Assembly (NCBI RefSeq): GCF_900103985.1
Contig: NZ_FNIE01000008.1
Coordinates: 1-64,000, forward strand
From: Actinacidiphila guanduensis
Lineage (GTDB): Bacteria > Actinomycetota > Actinomycetes > Streptomycetales > Streptomycetaceae
DNA length: 64,000 nt
Direction of reading: 5' to 3'
The position numbers and the translations under genes are program-made. A model generated the notes under the pieces. It searched no databases and was not told the origin of the DNA. It worked only from the letters and a program-made list of their open reading frames with translations. Positions 53,310 through 60,978 of the stretch are shown piece after piece; the stretch's first letter is position 1, and every line of letters starts with the position of its first letter.

Positions 53310-55340
53310 TTACGCCCCCTCGGCCCCGTCCAGTCCGCGGCGGGTCAGCAGCGGCTCCACCCGCGGCGGCCGCCCCAGCACCTGCGCGAACGCTGCCAGC
53401 GGATCGACGCTGCCGCCCTTGGACAGCAGCCGGTCCCGGAACACCTCGCCGTTCTCGCGGCGCCGCTCGGGCCGCGCGGTGAACCACTCGGTGGTGTCCG
53501 CATCCAGCACCTCGCTCCAGATGTAGGAGTAATAGCCCGCGCTGTAGCCGCTGTTGAAGATGTGCGTGAAGTACGAGGTGCGGTAGCGCGGCGGGATCGC
53601 CGGCAGGTCGAGGCCCGCCTCCCGCAGCGCCCGTGCCTCGAACTCCAGCGGGTCGCCCGGGTCCTCGCCGGCCGGCAGGCTGTGCCAGGCCCAGTCCAGC
53701 AGCGCGGCCGCCAGGTACTCCACGGTGGCGAAGCCCTGCCCGAACCGGGCCGCCTGCTCCATCCGCGTCACCAGGTCGGCCGGCAGCGGTTCGCCCGTCT
53801 CGTGGTGGCGGGCGTAGCGCTCCAGCACGTCGGGCCACAGCGCCCACATCTCGTTGACCTGCGAGGGGAATTCGACGAAGTCGCGCGGCACTGCGGTCGC
53901 GGCGAAGTAGGGGTGGCGGACGCGGGAGAAGAGCGCGTGCAGGGCGTGCCCGAACTCGTGGAAGAGCGTCTTCACCTGGGCGAAGGTCAAGAGGGCCGGC
54001 TCGCCCGGTGCGGGCGCGGCGATGTTGTGGTTGTTGACCACCACTGGCCGGCCGCCCAGCAGTTCGGACCGCACGACCAGCGAGTTCATCCAGGCGCCGC
54101 CGCGCTTGGTCGGGCGGGAGAAGAAGTCGGCGAGGAACAGGCCGAGTTCGCTGCCGTCGGCGTCGAAGACCTCGAACACCCGCACATCGGGGTGGTAGCC
54201 GGGCAGGTCGGGCCGCTCGGTCAGGGTGATGCCGTAGACCTCGCGGGCGGCGTGGAAGACGCCCTCGCGCAGCACCCGGTCCAGCTCGAAGTAGGGCCGC
54301 AGCGCCGCCTGGTCGACGTCGTAGCGCTCCTTGCGGACCTTCTCCGACCAGTACGCCCAGTCCCACGCTGCCACCTCGCCGCCGGCGATGTCGGCCAGCG
54401 CGTCGGCCTCGCGGCGGGCGTTGGCGACGGCCGGCGGCACCAGGCGGGCCAGCAGGTCGGTGACGGCCCGCGTGCTGCCCGCCGTGTTGTCGGCGACCAC
54501 ATAGGCGGCGTGGCTGTCGTACCCCAGCAGCGCGGCCCGCTCGGCGCGCAGCACGGCCAGCGACTTCGCCAGCGGCAGGTTGGTGTCCTGGGCGCGGTCG
54601 AGGGAGGCCCGGAGGAAGCGGCGGCGGACCTCGCGGTCGTCCAGGACGGCCAGTTCGAACTGGTTGGAGAAGTTCCGCAGCGACAGCACCCAGGCGCCCT
54701 CGTGGCCGAGCCTACGGGCGTTCTCGGCCGCCGCCGCGACCGCGTCCGGCGACAGTCCCGACAATTGCGCGGGGTCGTCCAGGACGAGGGCGCCGGCCTC
54801 GTTCGCGGCCAGCAGGTTCTGCCCGAAGGCCGTGGACTCCGCGGCGATCCGCGCGTTCAGCTCCCGCAGCCGGGCCCGCCCCCGCTCGTCCAGTTCGGCG
54901 CCCGCCCGCCGGAAGCGGGTGTGGTAGCGCTCGACCAGCCGCAGCGACTCCGGATCCAGGCCGAGGTCCTCGCGCGTCTCGTACAGGGCCTTGATCCGGG
55001 AGTAGAGGGCGGCGTCGAGGTGGACGGCGTCCTCGTGCGCGGCGAGCATCGCGTTGACCTTCGGCTCGATCTCCCGCAGCCCGGGAGTGAGGTGCGCGCC
55101 GGCCGCGTTGTCGAAGACGCGCCGCACCCGGTCCAGCAGCACACCCGAACGCTCCAGCGACTCAAGGGTGTTGGCGAAGGTCGCCGGCTCCGTGCTGCCC
55201 GAGATCGCCGCCACCTCGGCCAGGTGCGCCTGGATCGCCTCCTCGAAGGCGGGCAGGAAGTGCTCCTCGCGGATCGCCTCGAAGGGCGGCAGGGCGTAGG
55301 GCAGCGGGCTCTCGGCGAGCAGCGGATTCGTGGTCGTCAC
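53310..55340 (-). CDS. M3-family metallopeptidase (oligopeptidase/dipeptidyl carboxypeptidase type)
   Basis: Zinc peptidase of 676 residues. The catalytic motif is HEFGHALH at 461-468, with zinc ligands His461 and His465 and base Glu462; the third ligand Glu is in the following helix (FVEFPSQVNEMWAL). The N-terminal half is the helical clam-shell typical of M3. There is no signal peptide, so it is cytoplasmic and degrades short peptides. The start is GTG at 55340. A TAGCCT box (55348-55353) ends seven bases upstream, so the mRNA may be leaderless. Confidence 0.95.
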   Translation of the reverse strand: MTTTNPLLAESPLPYALPPFEAIREEHFLPAFEEAIQAHLAEVAAISGSTEPATFANTLESLERSGVLLDRVRRVFDNAAGAHLTPGLREIEPKVNAMLAAHEDAVHLDAALYSRIKALYETREDLGLDPESLRLVERYHTRFRRAGAELDERGRARLRELNARIAAESTAFGQNLLAANEAGALVLDDPAQLSGLSPDAVAAAAENARRLGHEGAWVLSLRNFSNQFELAVLDDREVRRRFLRASLDRAQDTNLPLAKSLAVLRAERAALLGYDSHAAYVVADNTAGSTRAVTDLLARLVPPAVANARREADALADIAGGEVAAWDWAYWSEKVRKERYDVDQAALRPYFELDRVLREGVFHAAREVYGITLTERPDLPGYHPDVRVFEVFDADGSELGLFLADFFSRPTKRGGAWMNSLVVRSELLGGRPVVVNNHNIAAPAPGEPALLTFAQVKTLFHEFGHALHALFSRVRHPYFAATAVPRDFVEFPSQVNEMWALWPDVLERYARHHETGEPLPADLVTRMEQAARFGQGFATVEYLAAALLDWAWHSLPAGEDPGDPLEFEARALREAGLDLPAIPPRYRTSYFTHIFNSGYSAGYYSYIWSEVLDADTTEWFTARPERRRENGEVFRDRLLSKGGSVDPLAAFAQVLGRPPRVEPLLTRRGLDGAEGA

Positions 55341-55394
55341 GCCCTTGAGGCTAGATCAGCGCCGCGGCCACCGGACCAGGGCCGCCGCCGCGGA

Positions 55395-56381
55395 TCAGAG
55401 CCAGCCGCGTCTCTCCGCGATGCAGCCGGCCTGGAAACGGGTGGACGCCCCCAGTTCGGTCAGGAGGTCCTGGAGCCGGCGGTAGGTCGTCCGGGTGCTC
55501 CACCCCTTGGCGTGAGCGATGGCCGTGTCGGTGAGGCCGGCCATCATCATCGCGAGCAGGGACCGGGTCTCCTCGTCCGGGCCGTCGACGGCGGTGGGTG
55601 CCGTCGCTCCCGCGTCGAGCGGGACGGCCTGGGTCCACTCGCCCTCGAAGAGGGCTTCGAGGGCGGTGAACAGCGGCGAGCGCCGGACCAGGTAGGCGAC
55701 CTGCAGGCCGCTCCGGCTCAGGTCGAAGGGGATGAGGGCGTCCTGGTCGTCCCTGATGATCAGCTTGAGCGGCAGGGTGCGCCGCATCCGGGCCTGCTCG
55801 CCGCCGCGGATCGCCGGCAGGATGCCCGTCTCCAGCTTCTTCGGCCAGGTCAGCGCGTCCTGACTGTAGATCACCCGGTGGGCGACCCCGTCGCGCTGGT
55901 GGCGCGCGATCTGCGTGGCGGTGTTCCGGGCGGCGCCCTCGCCGTCGGGGGGCTCGTAGTAGGGCGGGGTGTCGAACACCCTGACCTGGTGCTGGGCCTT
56001 GGACTCCAGGAGTTCGACGGCCGAGGCGATGGTCTCGCGGTCCGTCAGCTGCTCGATGGCGAGTTCGGGACGTGCCCGGGTCGCGTTCCGGTGGATCTCC
56101 GAGAGCGCGTACGCCTTGGCGCGCGCGGCGCTCAGCTCTTTCTCCCTGGTCTGCACGAGGTGGTTGATCGCGATGTCCGGCGGCGCCGCCAGGTACCGGG
56201 TCGGGCGGCCGCTCCTGGTCGCCAGGTGCTTGTCCACAAGCGAGTTGAGGACCCGCCTGAGCGGGGCCACCTCGGCTTCGAGATGGTCGGCGAGCGCGGC
56301 CGCCGTCAATCCCGGCTGGGCGACGAGCGCTTCGTAGACGCGCTCCTCATCGCAGGTCATGCCGAGTACCGCAAGCTCCAT
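55395..56381 (-). CDS. TrmB-like regulator with C-terminal LuxR-type helix-turn-helix
   Basis: Transcription factor of 328 residues. The N-terminal winged helix reads CDEERVYEALVAQPGLTAAALADHLEAEVAPLRRVLNSL, of the TrmB type. The middle is a helical/phospholipase-D-like sensing region with VRVFDTPPYYEP and LKLIIRDDQDALIPFDL. The C-terminus is a LuxR-type helix-turn-helix (LLAMMMAGLTDTAIAHAKGWSTRTTYRRLQDL). This double-headed arrangement is common in streptomycetes. The ATG at 56381 is preceded by a leaderless promoter. It is divergent from the S8 protease gene across 149 bases, so that protease is its most likely target. Confidence 0.88.
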   Translation of the reverse strand: MELAVLGMTCDEERVYEALVAQPGLTAAALADHLEAEVAPLRRVLNSLVDKHLATRSGRPTRYLAAPPDIAINHLVQTREKELSAARAKAYALSEIHRNATRARPELAIEQLTDRETIASAVELLESKAQHQVRVFDTPPYYEPPDGEGAARNTATQIARHQRDGVAHRVIYSQDALTWPKKLETGILPAIRGGEQARMRRTLPLKLIIRDDQDALIPFDLSRSGLQVAYLVRRSPLFTALEALFEGEWTQAVPLDAGATAPTAVDGPDEETRSLLAMMMAGLTDTAIAHAKGWSTRTTYRRLQDLLTELGASTRFQAGCIAERRGWL

Positions 56382-56387
56382 GCGCCT

Positions 56388-56417
56388 GTTGTAGCGGGTC
56401 TGTCGAGGTTGTGCCAA
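56388..56417 (-). promoter_or_regulatory. Leaderless promoter of the TrmB-like gene
   Basis: Minus-strand TTGGCA (56412-56417), an 18-base spacer and TACAAC (56388-56393), with the ATG six bases further on. Transcription should start at or next to the start codon, and no ribosome site is needed. Confidence 0.75.
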
Positions 56418-56530
56418 GTGGCAGCAAGCAGCCACGAAACGCCTTGTCTCGCTTCGCTGCCGAATGACAGTGTTCGGCCAACCCCCACGTGCCGACTACC
56501 TTGCGCCTCCCCGAACGGAAAGGGTCTCCC

Positions 56531-59500
56531 GTGAGATCTCCACGCAGACGCCGGGCTCTCGCCGCAGCCGCGGCCGTGTCCTTGGCGTTGCTCGTCAGCC
56601 CGCTCGCGGTCCCCGGACCCGGGTCCGTGGCCTACGGAGCGACGCCGGACCAGAGCCCCTCGGTCGTGGGCCAGGACGGCGGCGGCGCAGAGCACACCGT
56701 CACCCTCGTCACGGGCGACGTCGTCACGGTGCGCCCGAAGGGGGAAGCGGCCGGCGAGGGCGGCACGGTGTCGGTCACGGGGCCGGACGGCGGGCCCGCC
56801 CGGGCCAGGGTCCTCGAGTCGGCCGGGGACCTGTACGTCTTTCCCGACGCGGCGATGCCCTACGTCGCTGACGGGAAACTGGACCGCAGACTCTTCGACG
56901 TCACGGACCTCGTCGCCGACGGCTACGACGACGCTCACAGCGACAGCCTCCCGCTGATCGTCTCCTACGGGACGCAGGGCGCCGCGTTCCGCGCGGCCAC
57001 GGCGCCGACGGGTGCGTCGACGGTCCGCGCGCTCCCGAGCGTCGCGGGGGCGGCCGTCACCGCACCGCATACGCACGTGGCGGAGTTCTGGTCGTCCGTG
57101 ACCGGAACGCCCTCCCCGGCGGCCTCCTCCGCGCTCTCCTCGGCCGTATCCCCTGGCACGGGCCGGACCGCCCCGTCGTTCGAGGACGGCATCACGCACA
57201 TCTGGCTGGACGGCAAGGTGCGTGCCGATCTGGCCGATTCGACCGCGCAGATCGGCGCGCCGCAGGTGTGGGCGAACGGTGACACCGGGCAGGGCGTCGA
57301 CGTCGCCGTCCTCGACACGGGCGTCGACACCGCGCACCCGGACCTCGCCGGCCGGATCGTCGACACCCGCAGCTTCGTCGCCGGCGAGGACGCCGAGGAC
57401 CGCAACGGCCACGGAACCCACGTCGCCTCCACGATCGCCGGCACGGGGGCCGCCTCCGGCGGCGTCGAGAAGGGCGTCGCACCGGGCGCCCGGCTGCACA
57501 TCGGCAAGGTCCTCTCCGACGCGGGCCAGGGCAGCGACTCCGATGTGCTGGCCGGCATGGAGTGGGCGGCGGTGGACGAGCACGCCAGGATCGTCAACAT
57601 GAGCCTCGGCGACCCCGACCCCTCCGACGGCACGGACCCGCTGTCCGAGGCCGTGGACCGGCTCAGCGCCCAGACCGGCGCCCTCTTCGTCATCGCCGCG
57701 GGCAACACCGGCGGCTCCGGTACCATCGGCTCGCCCGGAGCCGCCGCCGACGCCCTCACCGTCGGCGCGGTGGACGGCGGCGACACGCTCGCCGACTTCT
57801 CCAGCCAGGGCCCCCGGGTCGGCGACGGCGCCCTCAAACCGGAGATCACCGCGCCCGGTGTCGACATCCTGGCCGCCCGCTCGCAGTACGCCGCGGAGGG
57901 GGAGGGCTACTACCAGACGCTGAGCGGCACCTCCATGGCCACACCGCACGTGACCGGTGCCGCGGCCCTCATCGCGGCCGAGCACCCGGACCTCACCGGA
58001 GCGCAGCTCAAGGACCTGCTGACCAGCACATCGAAGCAGACCCCCGCCTACAGCGCCTTCCAGGCCGGCAGCGGCCGGGTGGACGCGGCGGCCGCCGCGG
58101 GGGCCGGCGTCTTCGCCACCGCCACGGCGTACGCCGGCGAGAGCGAACCGGGCCCGGTCCGGCGGCCCGTCACCTACACCAACCTGGGCGGCAGCCCGGT
58201 GACCCTCGCCCTGTCGGTCTCCGCCCCGGACGCGCCGGCGGGCACCTTCCACCTTGCGGCAGACTCCGTCGCGGTGCCCGCCCACGGCACCGCCGATGTC
58301 ACCCTCACCATCGACCCCGCCGCCGCGGCGGGCGCATCGGGCAGCTTCAGCGGCCAGATCCTGGCCTCGGGCCCGGGCGGCGTGCTCGCCCACACCGCGA
58401 TCTCGCTGGGCGCGGCCTCGCACAAGATGACCATCGACGTCAAGGACGCCGCCGGCAACCCGGCCGACGCGCTCGTGACGCTGCTGCGGTCCGGCGACCC
58501 GGACCCGGAGCTGGTGGACGTCAGCGGCAGCGCGACCTTCTACATGCCCGACGACGACTACTCCGCCCTCGGCTTCCTGACTGTGCCGGGCGCCCACGGC
58601 CCCAGGTCGCAGGGCCTGGCACTGCTCGGCGACCCGGACGTCGTCCTCGACCGGGACCGCACCGTGACGCTCGACGTCGGCGCCGTCCGGCAGGTCGATG
58701 AGACGACCCCGCAGCCGGGCGACCCCACGTACCTGCGGCTGGAGTACGACCGGGCGCTGGGCCAGTCCCAGTGGCACGACTTCGAGGTCGGCGACACCGC
58801 GTACGACAGCCTGTGGGTCCAGCCCCAGGGAACCGTCGAGCACGGCGACTTCTACCTCGGCACCCGGTGGCGCAAGGAGCAGCCCGCGCTCACCGTCTCG
58901 GCGCAGGGGGCCGACTTCACCGACGTGCTCCGGCAGGACGGTGTCACCCCGCTGCCCGCCGGCACACGCTCGCTCCCCCTGGTCTTCGCCGGCGACGGCG
59001 CGGCGGCGGACTACACCGGCCTCCACGCCCGCGGCAAGGCGGTCGTGGTGCGCCGCACCACCGCGGTGACCCCCGTCGCGCAGGCGCAGGCGGCGGCCGC
59101 GGCCGGGGCGAGGCTCCTGCTGGTCGCCAACGACCGGGCCGGACGCCAGAAGCTCTCCTTCGGTACCGACGCACTGCACCCGGCCGCAGTCGACGTGGGC
59201 CTGCTCTCCCCCGACGAGGGCGACAAGCTCATCGCCCGGGCCCAGCGCGGACACGTGGTGCTGCGGGCCGAGTCCCACCCGGTGCCGGACTACGTCTACG
59301 ACCTCATGCACACCTGGCACGACCGGCTCCCGAAGGACATGGTCGTCCAGGCGTCGAAGAAGAACCTCGTCCGGATCGACGAGGACTTCGACAGCCCGGG
59401 CCCCTCGCCCTACGCGCAGGAATGGCGGTACGACTACCCCGTCTACTCGGAGTGGGGCATCGGCCAGGACGTTCCGCTCGCGGTCGACAGCCACCGGACC

Positions 59501-60307
59501 GACTGGGTCAGCACCGACGGCGCCAACACGTGGGGCCAGGAAGCCACCGACGGGACACAGTACGAGAGCGGTGTCCAGCGGTCCTACACCCACGGAACCA
59601 CCATCGGCGAGGAATGGTTCAAGCCCGTCCAGCGCCCGTACCTCAACAACAGCTACCTCGGCCCGACGCGGACGGGCGACCAGATGCGGATCGACGTCCC
59701 CGGCTACGGCAACGCCACTCACGCCGGCTACTCCCTTGCATGGGGGAGCGACGCCGGCCAGGACGTCACCCTCTACCAGGGCGGCACCCGGCTGGGCTCC
59801 ACCAGCAACGGACTCGTCATGAGCCCGAACCTGCCCAGCGCCGCGCCCCTGCCGTACCGGCTGGTCGTCACCAACCGGCGCGACACGTCGTACAGCCCGT
59901 ACTCCTCCTCGACGACGACGCAGTGGACGTTCACCTCCGCCGCCCCGGCCGTCCCCGACGAGCGGGACCTGCTGCCGCTGCTGCAGATCGGGCTCGACGT
60001 GAAGACGGACGCGACCGGCTCCGCCTCTCGCACGGCGGCCTTCGGGGTCACCGTCGCGCACCGCGACCCGGTGGCCGTCGGACTCGTGGACGTCTCCGTC
60101 GCCGGCGCCGGCCGACCCGGTGCACCCCGGGTCGAGGTGTCCTACGACGACGGCGCCACCTGGCAGCACCTCGCGGCGGACGCGCACGGGCAGTACCGCT
60201 TCCACGCCCCGCGCACGGCGACCTTCGCGTCCCTGCGCCTGAGCGCGAGCGATTCGGCGGGAAACACGGTCGACCAGACCATCATCCGCGCGGTCGGCCT
60301 CCGCTGA
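56531..60307 (+). CDS. Secreted S8-family subtilisin-like protease, multidomain
   Basis: Exported protease of 1258 residues from GTG 56531, with GGAAAGGG eight bases upstream. The signal has an arginine cluster (RRRRALAAAAA) and hydrophobic core. A propeptide-like region runs to about 230. The subtilisin domain follows with Asp262 in VLDTGVD, His294 in NGHGTHVAS, oxyanion Asn in AAGNTGG, and Ser468 in GTSMATPH. Beyond about 520 are beta-sandwich modules, a PA-like domain (about 815-880, GLHARGKAVVVRRT) and further beta domains to the end. It digests proteins outside the cell. The adjacent TrmB-like regulator probably controls it. Confidence 0.95.
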   Translation: MRSPRRRRALAAAAAVSLALLVSPLAVPGPGSVAYGATPDQSPSVVGQDGGGAEHTVTLVTGDVVTVRPKGEAAGEGGTVSVTGPDGGPARARVLESAGDLYVFPDAAMPYVADGKLDRRLFDVTDLVADGYDDAHSDSLPLIVSYGTQGAAFRAATAPTGASTVRALPSVAGAAVTAPHTHVAEFWSSVTGTPSPAASSALSSAVSPGTGRTAPSFEDGITHIWLDGKVRADLADSTAQIGAPQVWANGDTGQGVDVAVLDTGVDTAHPDLAGRIVDTRSFVAGEDAEDRNGHGTHVASTIAGTGAASGGVEKGVAPGARLHIGKVLSDAGQGSDSDVLAGMEWAAVDEHARIVNMSLGDPDPSDGTDPLSEAVDRLSAQTGALFVIAAGNTGGSGTIGSPGAAADALTVGAVDGGDTLADFSSQGPRVGDGALKPEITAPGVDILAARSQYAAEGEGYYQTLSGTSMATPHVTGAAALIAAEHPDLTGAQLKDLLTSTSKQTPAYSAFQAGSGRVDAAAAAGAGVFATATAYAGESEPGPVRRPVTYTNLGGSPVTLALSVSAPDAPAGTFHLAADSVAVPAHGTADVTLTIDPAAAAGASGSFSGQILASGPGGVLAHTAISLGAASHKMTIDVKDAAGNPADALVTLLRSGDPDPELVDVSGSATFYMPDDDYSALGFLTVPGAHGPRSQGLALLGDPDVVLDRDRTVTLDVGAVRQVDETTPQPGDPTYLRLEYDRALGQSQWHDFEVGDTAYDSLWVQPQGTVEHGDFYLGTRWRKEQPALTVSAQGADFTDVLRQDGVTPLPAGTRSLPLVFAGDGAAADYTGLHARGKAVVVRRTTAVTPVAQAQAAAAAGARLLLVANDRAGRQKLSFGTDALHPAAVDVGLLSPDEGDKLIARAQRGHVVLRAESHPVPDYVYDLMHTWHDRLPKDMVVQASKKNLVRIDEDFDSPGPSPYAQEWRYDYPVYSEWGIGQDVPLAVDSHRTDWVSTDGANTWGQEATDGTQYESGVQRSYTHGTTIGEEWFKPVQRPYLNNSYLGPTRTGDQMRIDVPGYGNATHAGYSLAWGSDAGQDVTLYQGGTRLGSTSNGLVMSPNLPSAAPLPYRLVVTNRRDTSYSPYSSSTTTQWTFTSAAPAVPDERDLLPLLQIGLDVKTDATGSASRTAAFGVTVAHRDPVAVGLVDVSVAGAGRPGAPRVEVSYDDGATWQHLAADAHGQYRFHAPRTATFASLRLSASDSAGNTVDQTIIRAVGLR

Positions 60308-60315
60308 ACAAGGCG

Positions 60316-60354
60316 GCGCCCGCGCCCCCCTCGCACGACGGGGGGCGCGGGCGC
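60316..60354. terminator. Two-way hairpin between S8 protease and GNAT genes
   Basis: A perfect 15-bp stem (60316-60330 with 60340-60354) and a 9-base loop stand between the convergent stops at 60307 and 60361. Confidence 0.95.
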
Positions 60355-60360
60355 GCGGTG

Positions 60361-60978
60361 CTACGACGTCGGGCGGCCCAGGTAGGTGAGTTCGCCGACG
60401 TCGGGCAGCGGGAGTTCCGTGGAGCCGAGGCGGTCGTAGAACGCGCGGGCCGCGGTGTTCGCGGTCAGCATGCTCAGGTGCACCGCCGGGACCCCCTTGG
60501 CGGCGAGCGCCGCGAGGAACGCCGTCATCAGGGCGCGGCCGTGCCCGGCCCGCTGGTAGCCGGGCAGCAGGTCGATGTGCAGGTGGGCCGGGTGGCCGGC
60601 GAGGTCGGGGCGGACCATCCGCTGCGGGGTGTGCAGCAGATGGGCCATCAGCTCGCTCGGCGTTCCCGGCTCGCCCGCGGGCGCGGGCCACCGGTCGGCC
60701 ACCGTCGGCAGCCACTCGTCGCGGAACCGCTCGGCGAAGACCGCGGTGTCGGACGTGCCGAGGATGTAGCCGACGGCCTGCCCGCTCCCGTCGTCCACCA
60801 CGAACGCCAGGTCCGGTTCGAGGACGGCGTAGGGCGCGGCGAAGATCGCGCCCAGCAGCTCGTGGTCCTGCGGCGGGTACGTGCCACTGGCGTCCTGCCC
60901 CGCGTCGGCCGTCCGCAGGCAGATCTCGTACAGCGCCGGCAGGTCGGCCGGGCGGTAGGGGCGTACGGCGGCGGTCAC
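60361..60978 (-). CDS. GNAT-family N-acetyltransferase
   Basis: Protein of 205 residues. The acetyl-CoA motif is LHIDLLPGYQRAGHGRALMTAFLAAL, with ANTAARAFYDRLGS carrying the catalytic-type Tyr. The N-terminal half resembles O-GlcNAcase-associated acetyltransferase-like domains (VRPYRPADLPALYEICLRTADAG). The GTG at 60978 overlaps the stop of the GH2 gene (GTGA), so translation is coupled. It may modify a sugar released by the GH2 enzyme, but that is only an inference. Confidence 0.9.
   Translation of the reverse strand: MTAAVRPYRPADLPALYEICLRTADAGQDASGTYPPQDHELLGAIFAAPYAVLEPDLAFVVDDGSGQAVGYILGTSDTAVFAERFRDEWLPTVADRWPAPAGEPGTPSELMAHLLHTPQRMVRPDLAGHPAHLHIDLLPGYQRAGHGRALMTAFLAALAAKGVPAVHLSMLTANTAARAFYDRLGSTELPLPDVGELTYLGRPTS

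Noticed and set aside
56357..60715. A 1452-codon minus-strand frame
   Set aside because: It is the shadow of the S8 protease gene, whose catalytic motifs settle the strand.
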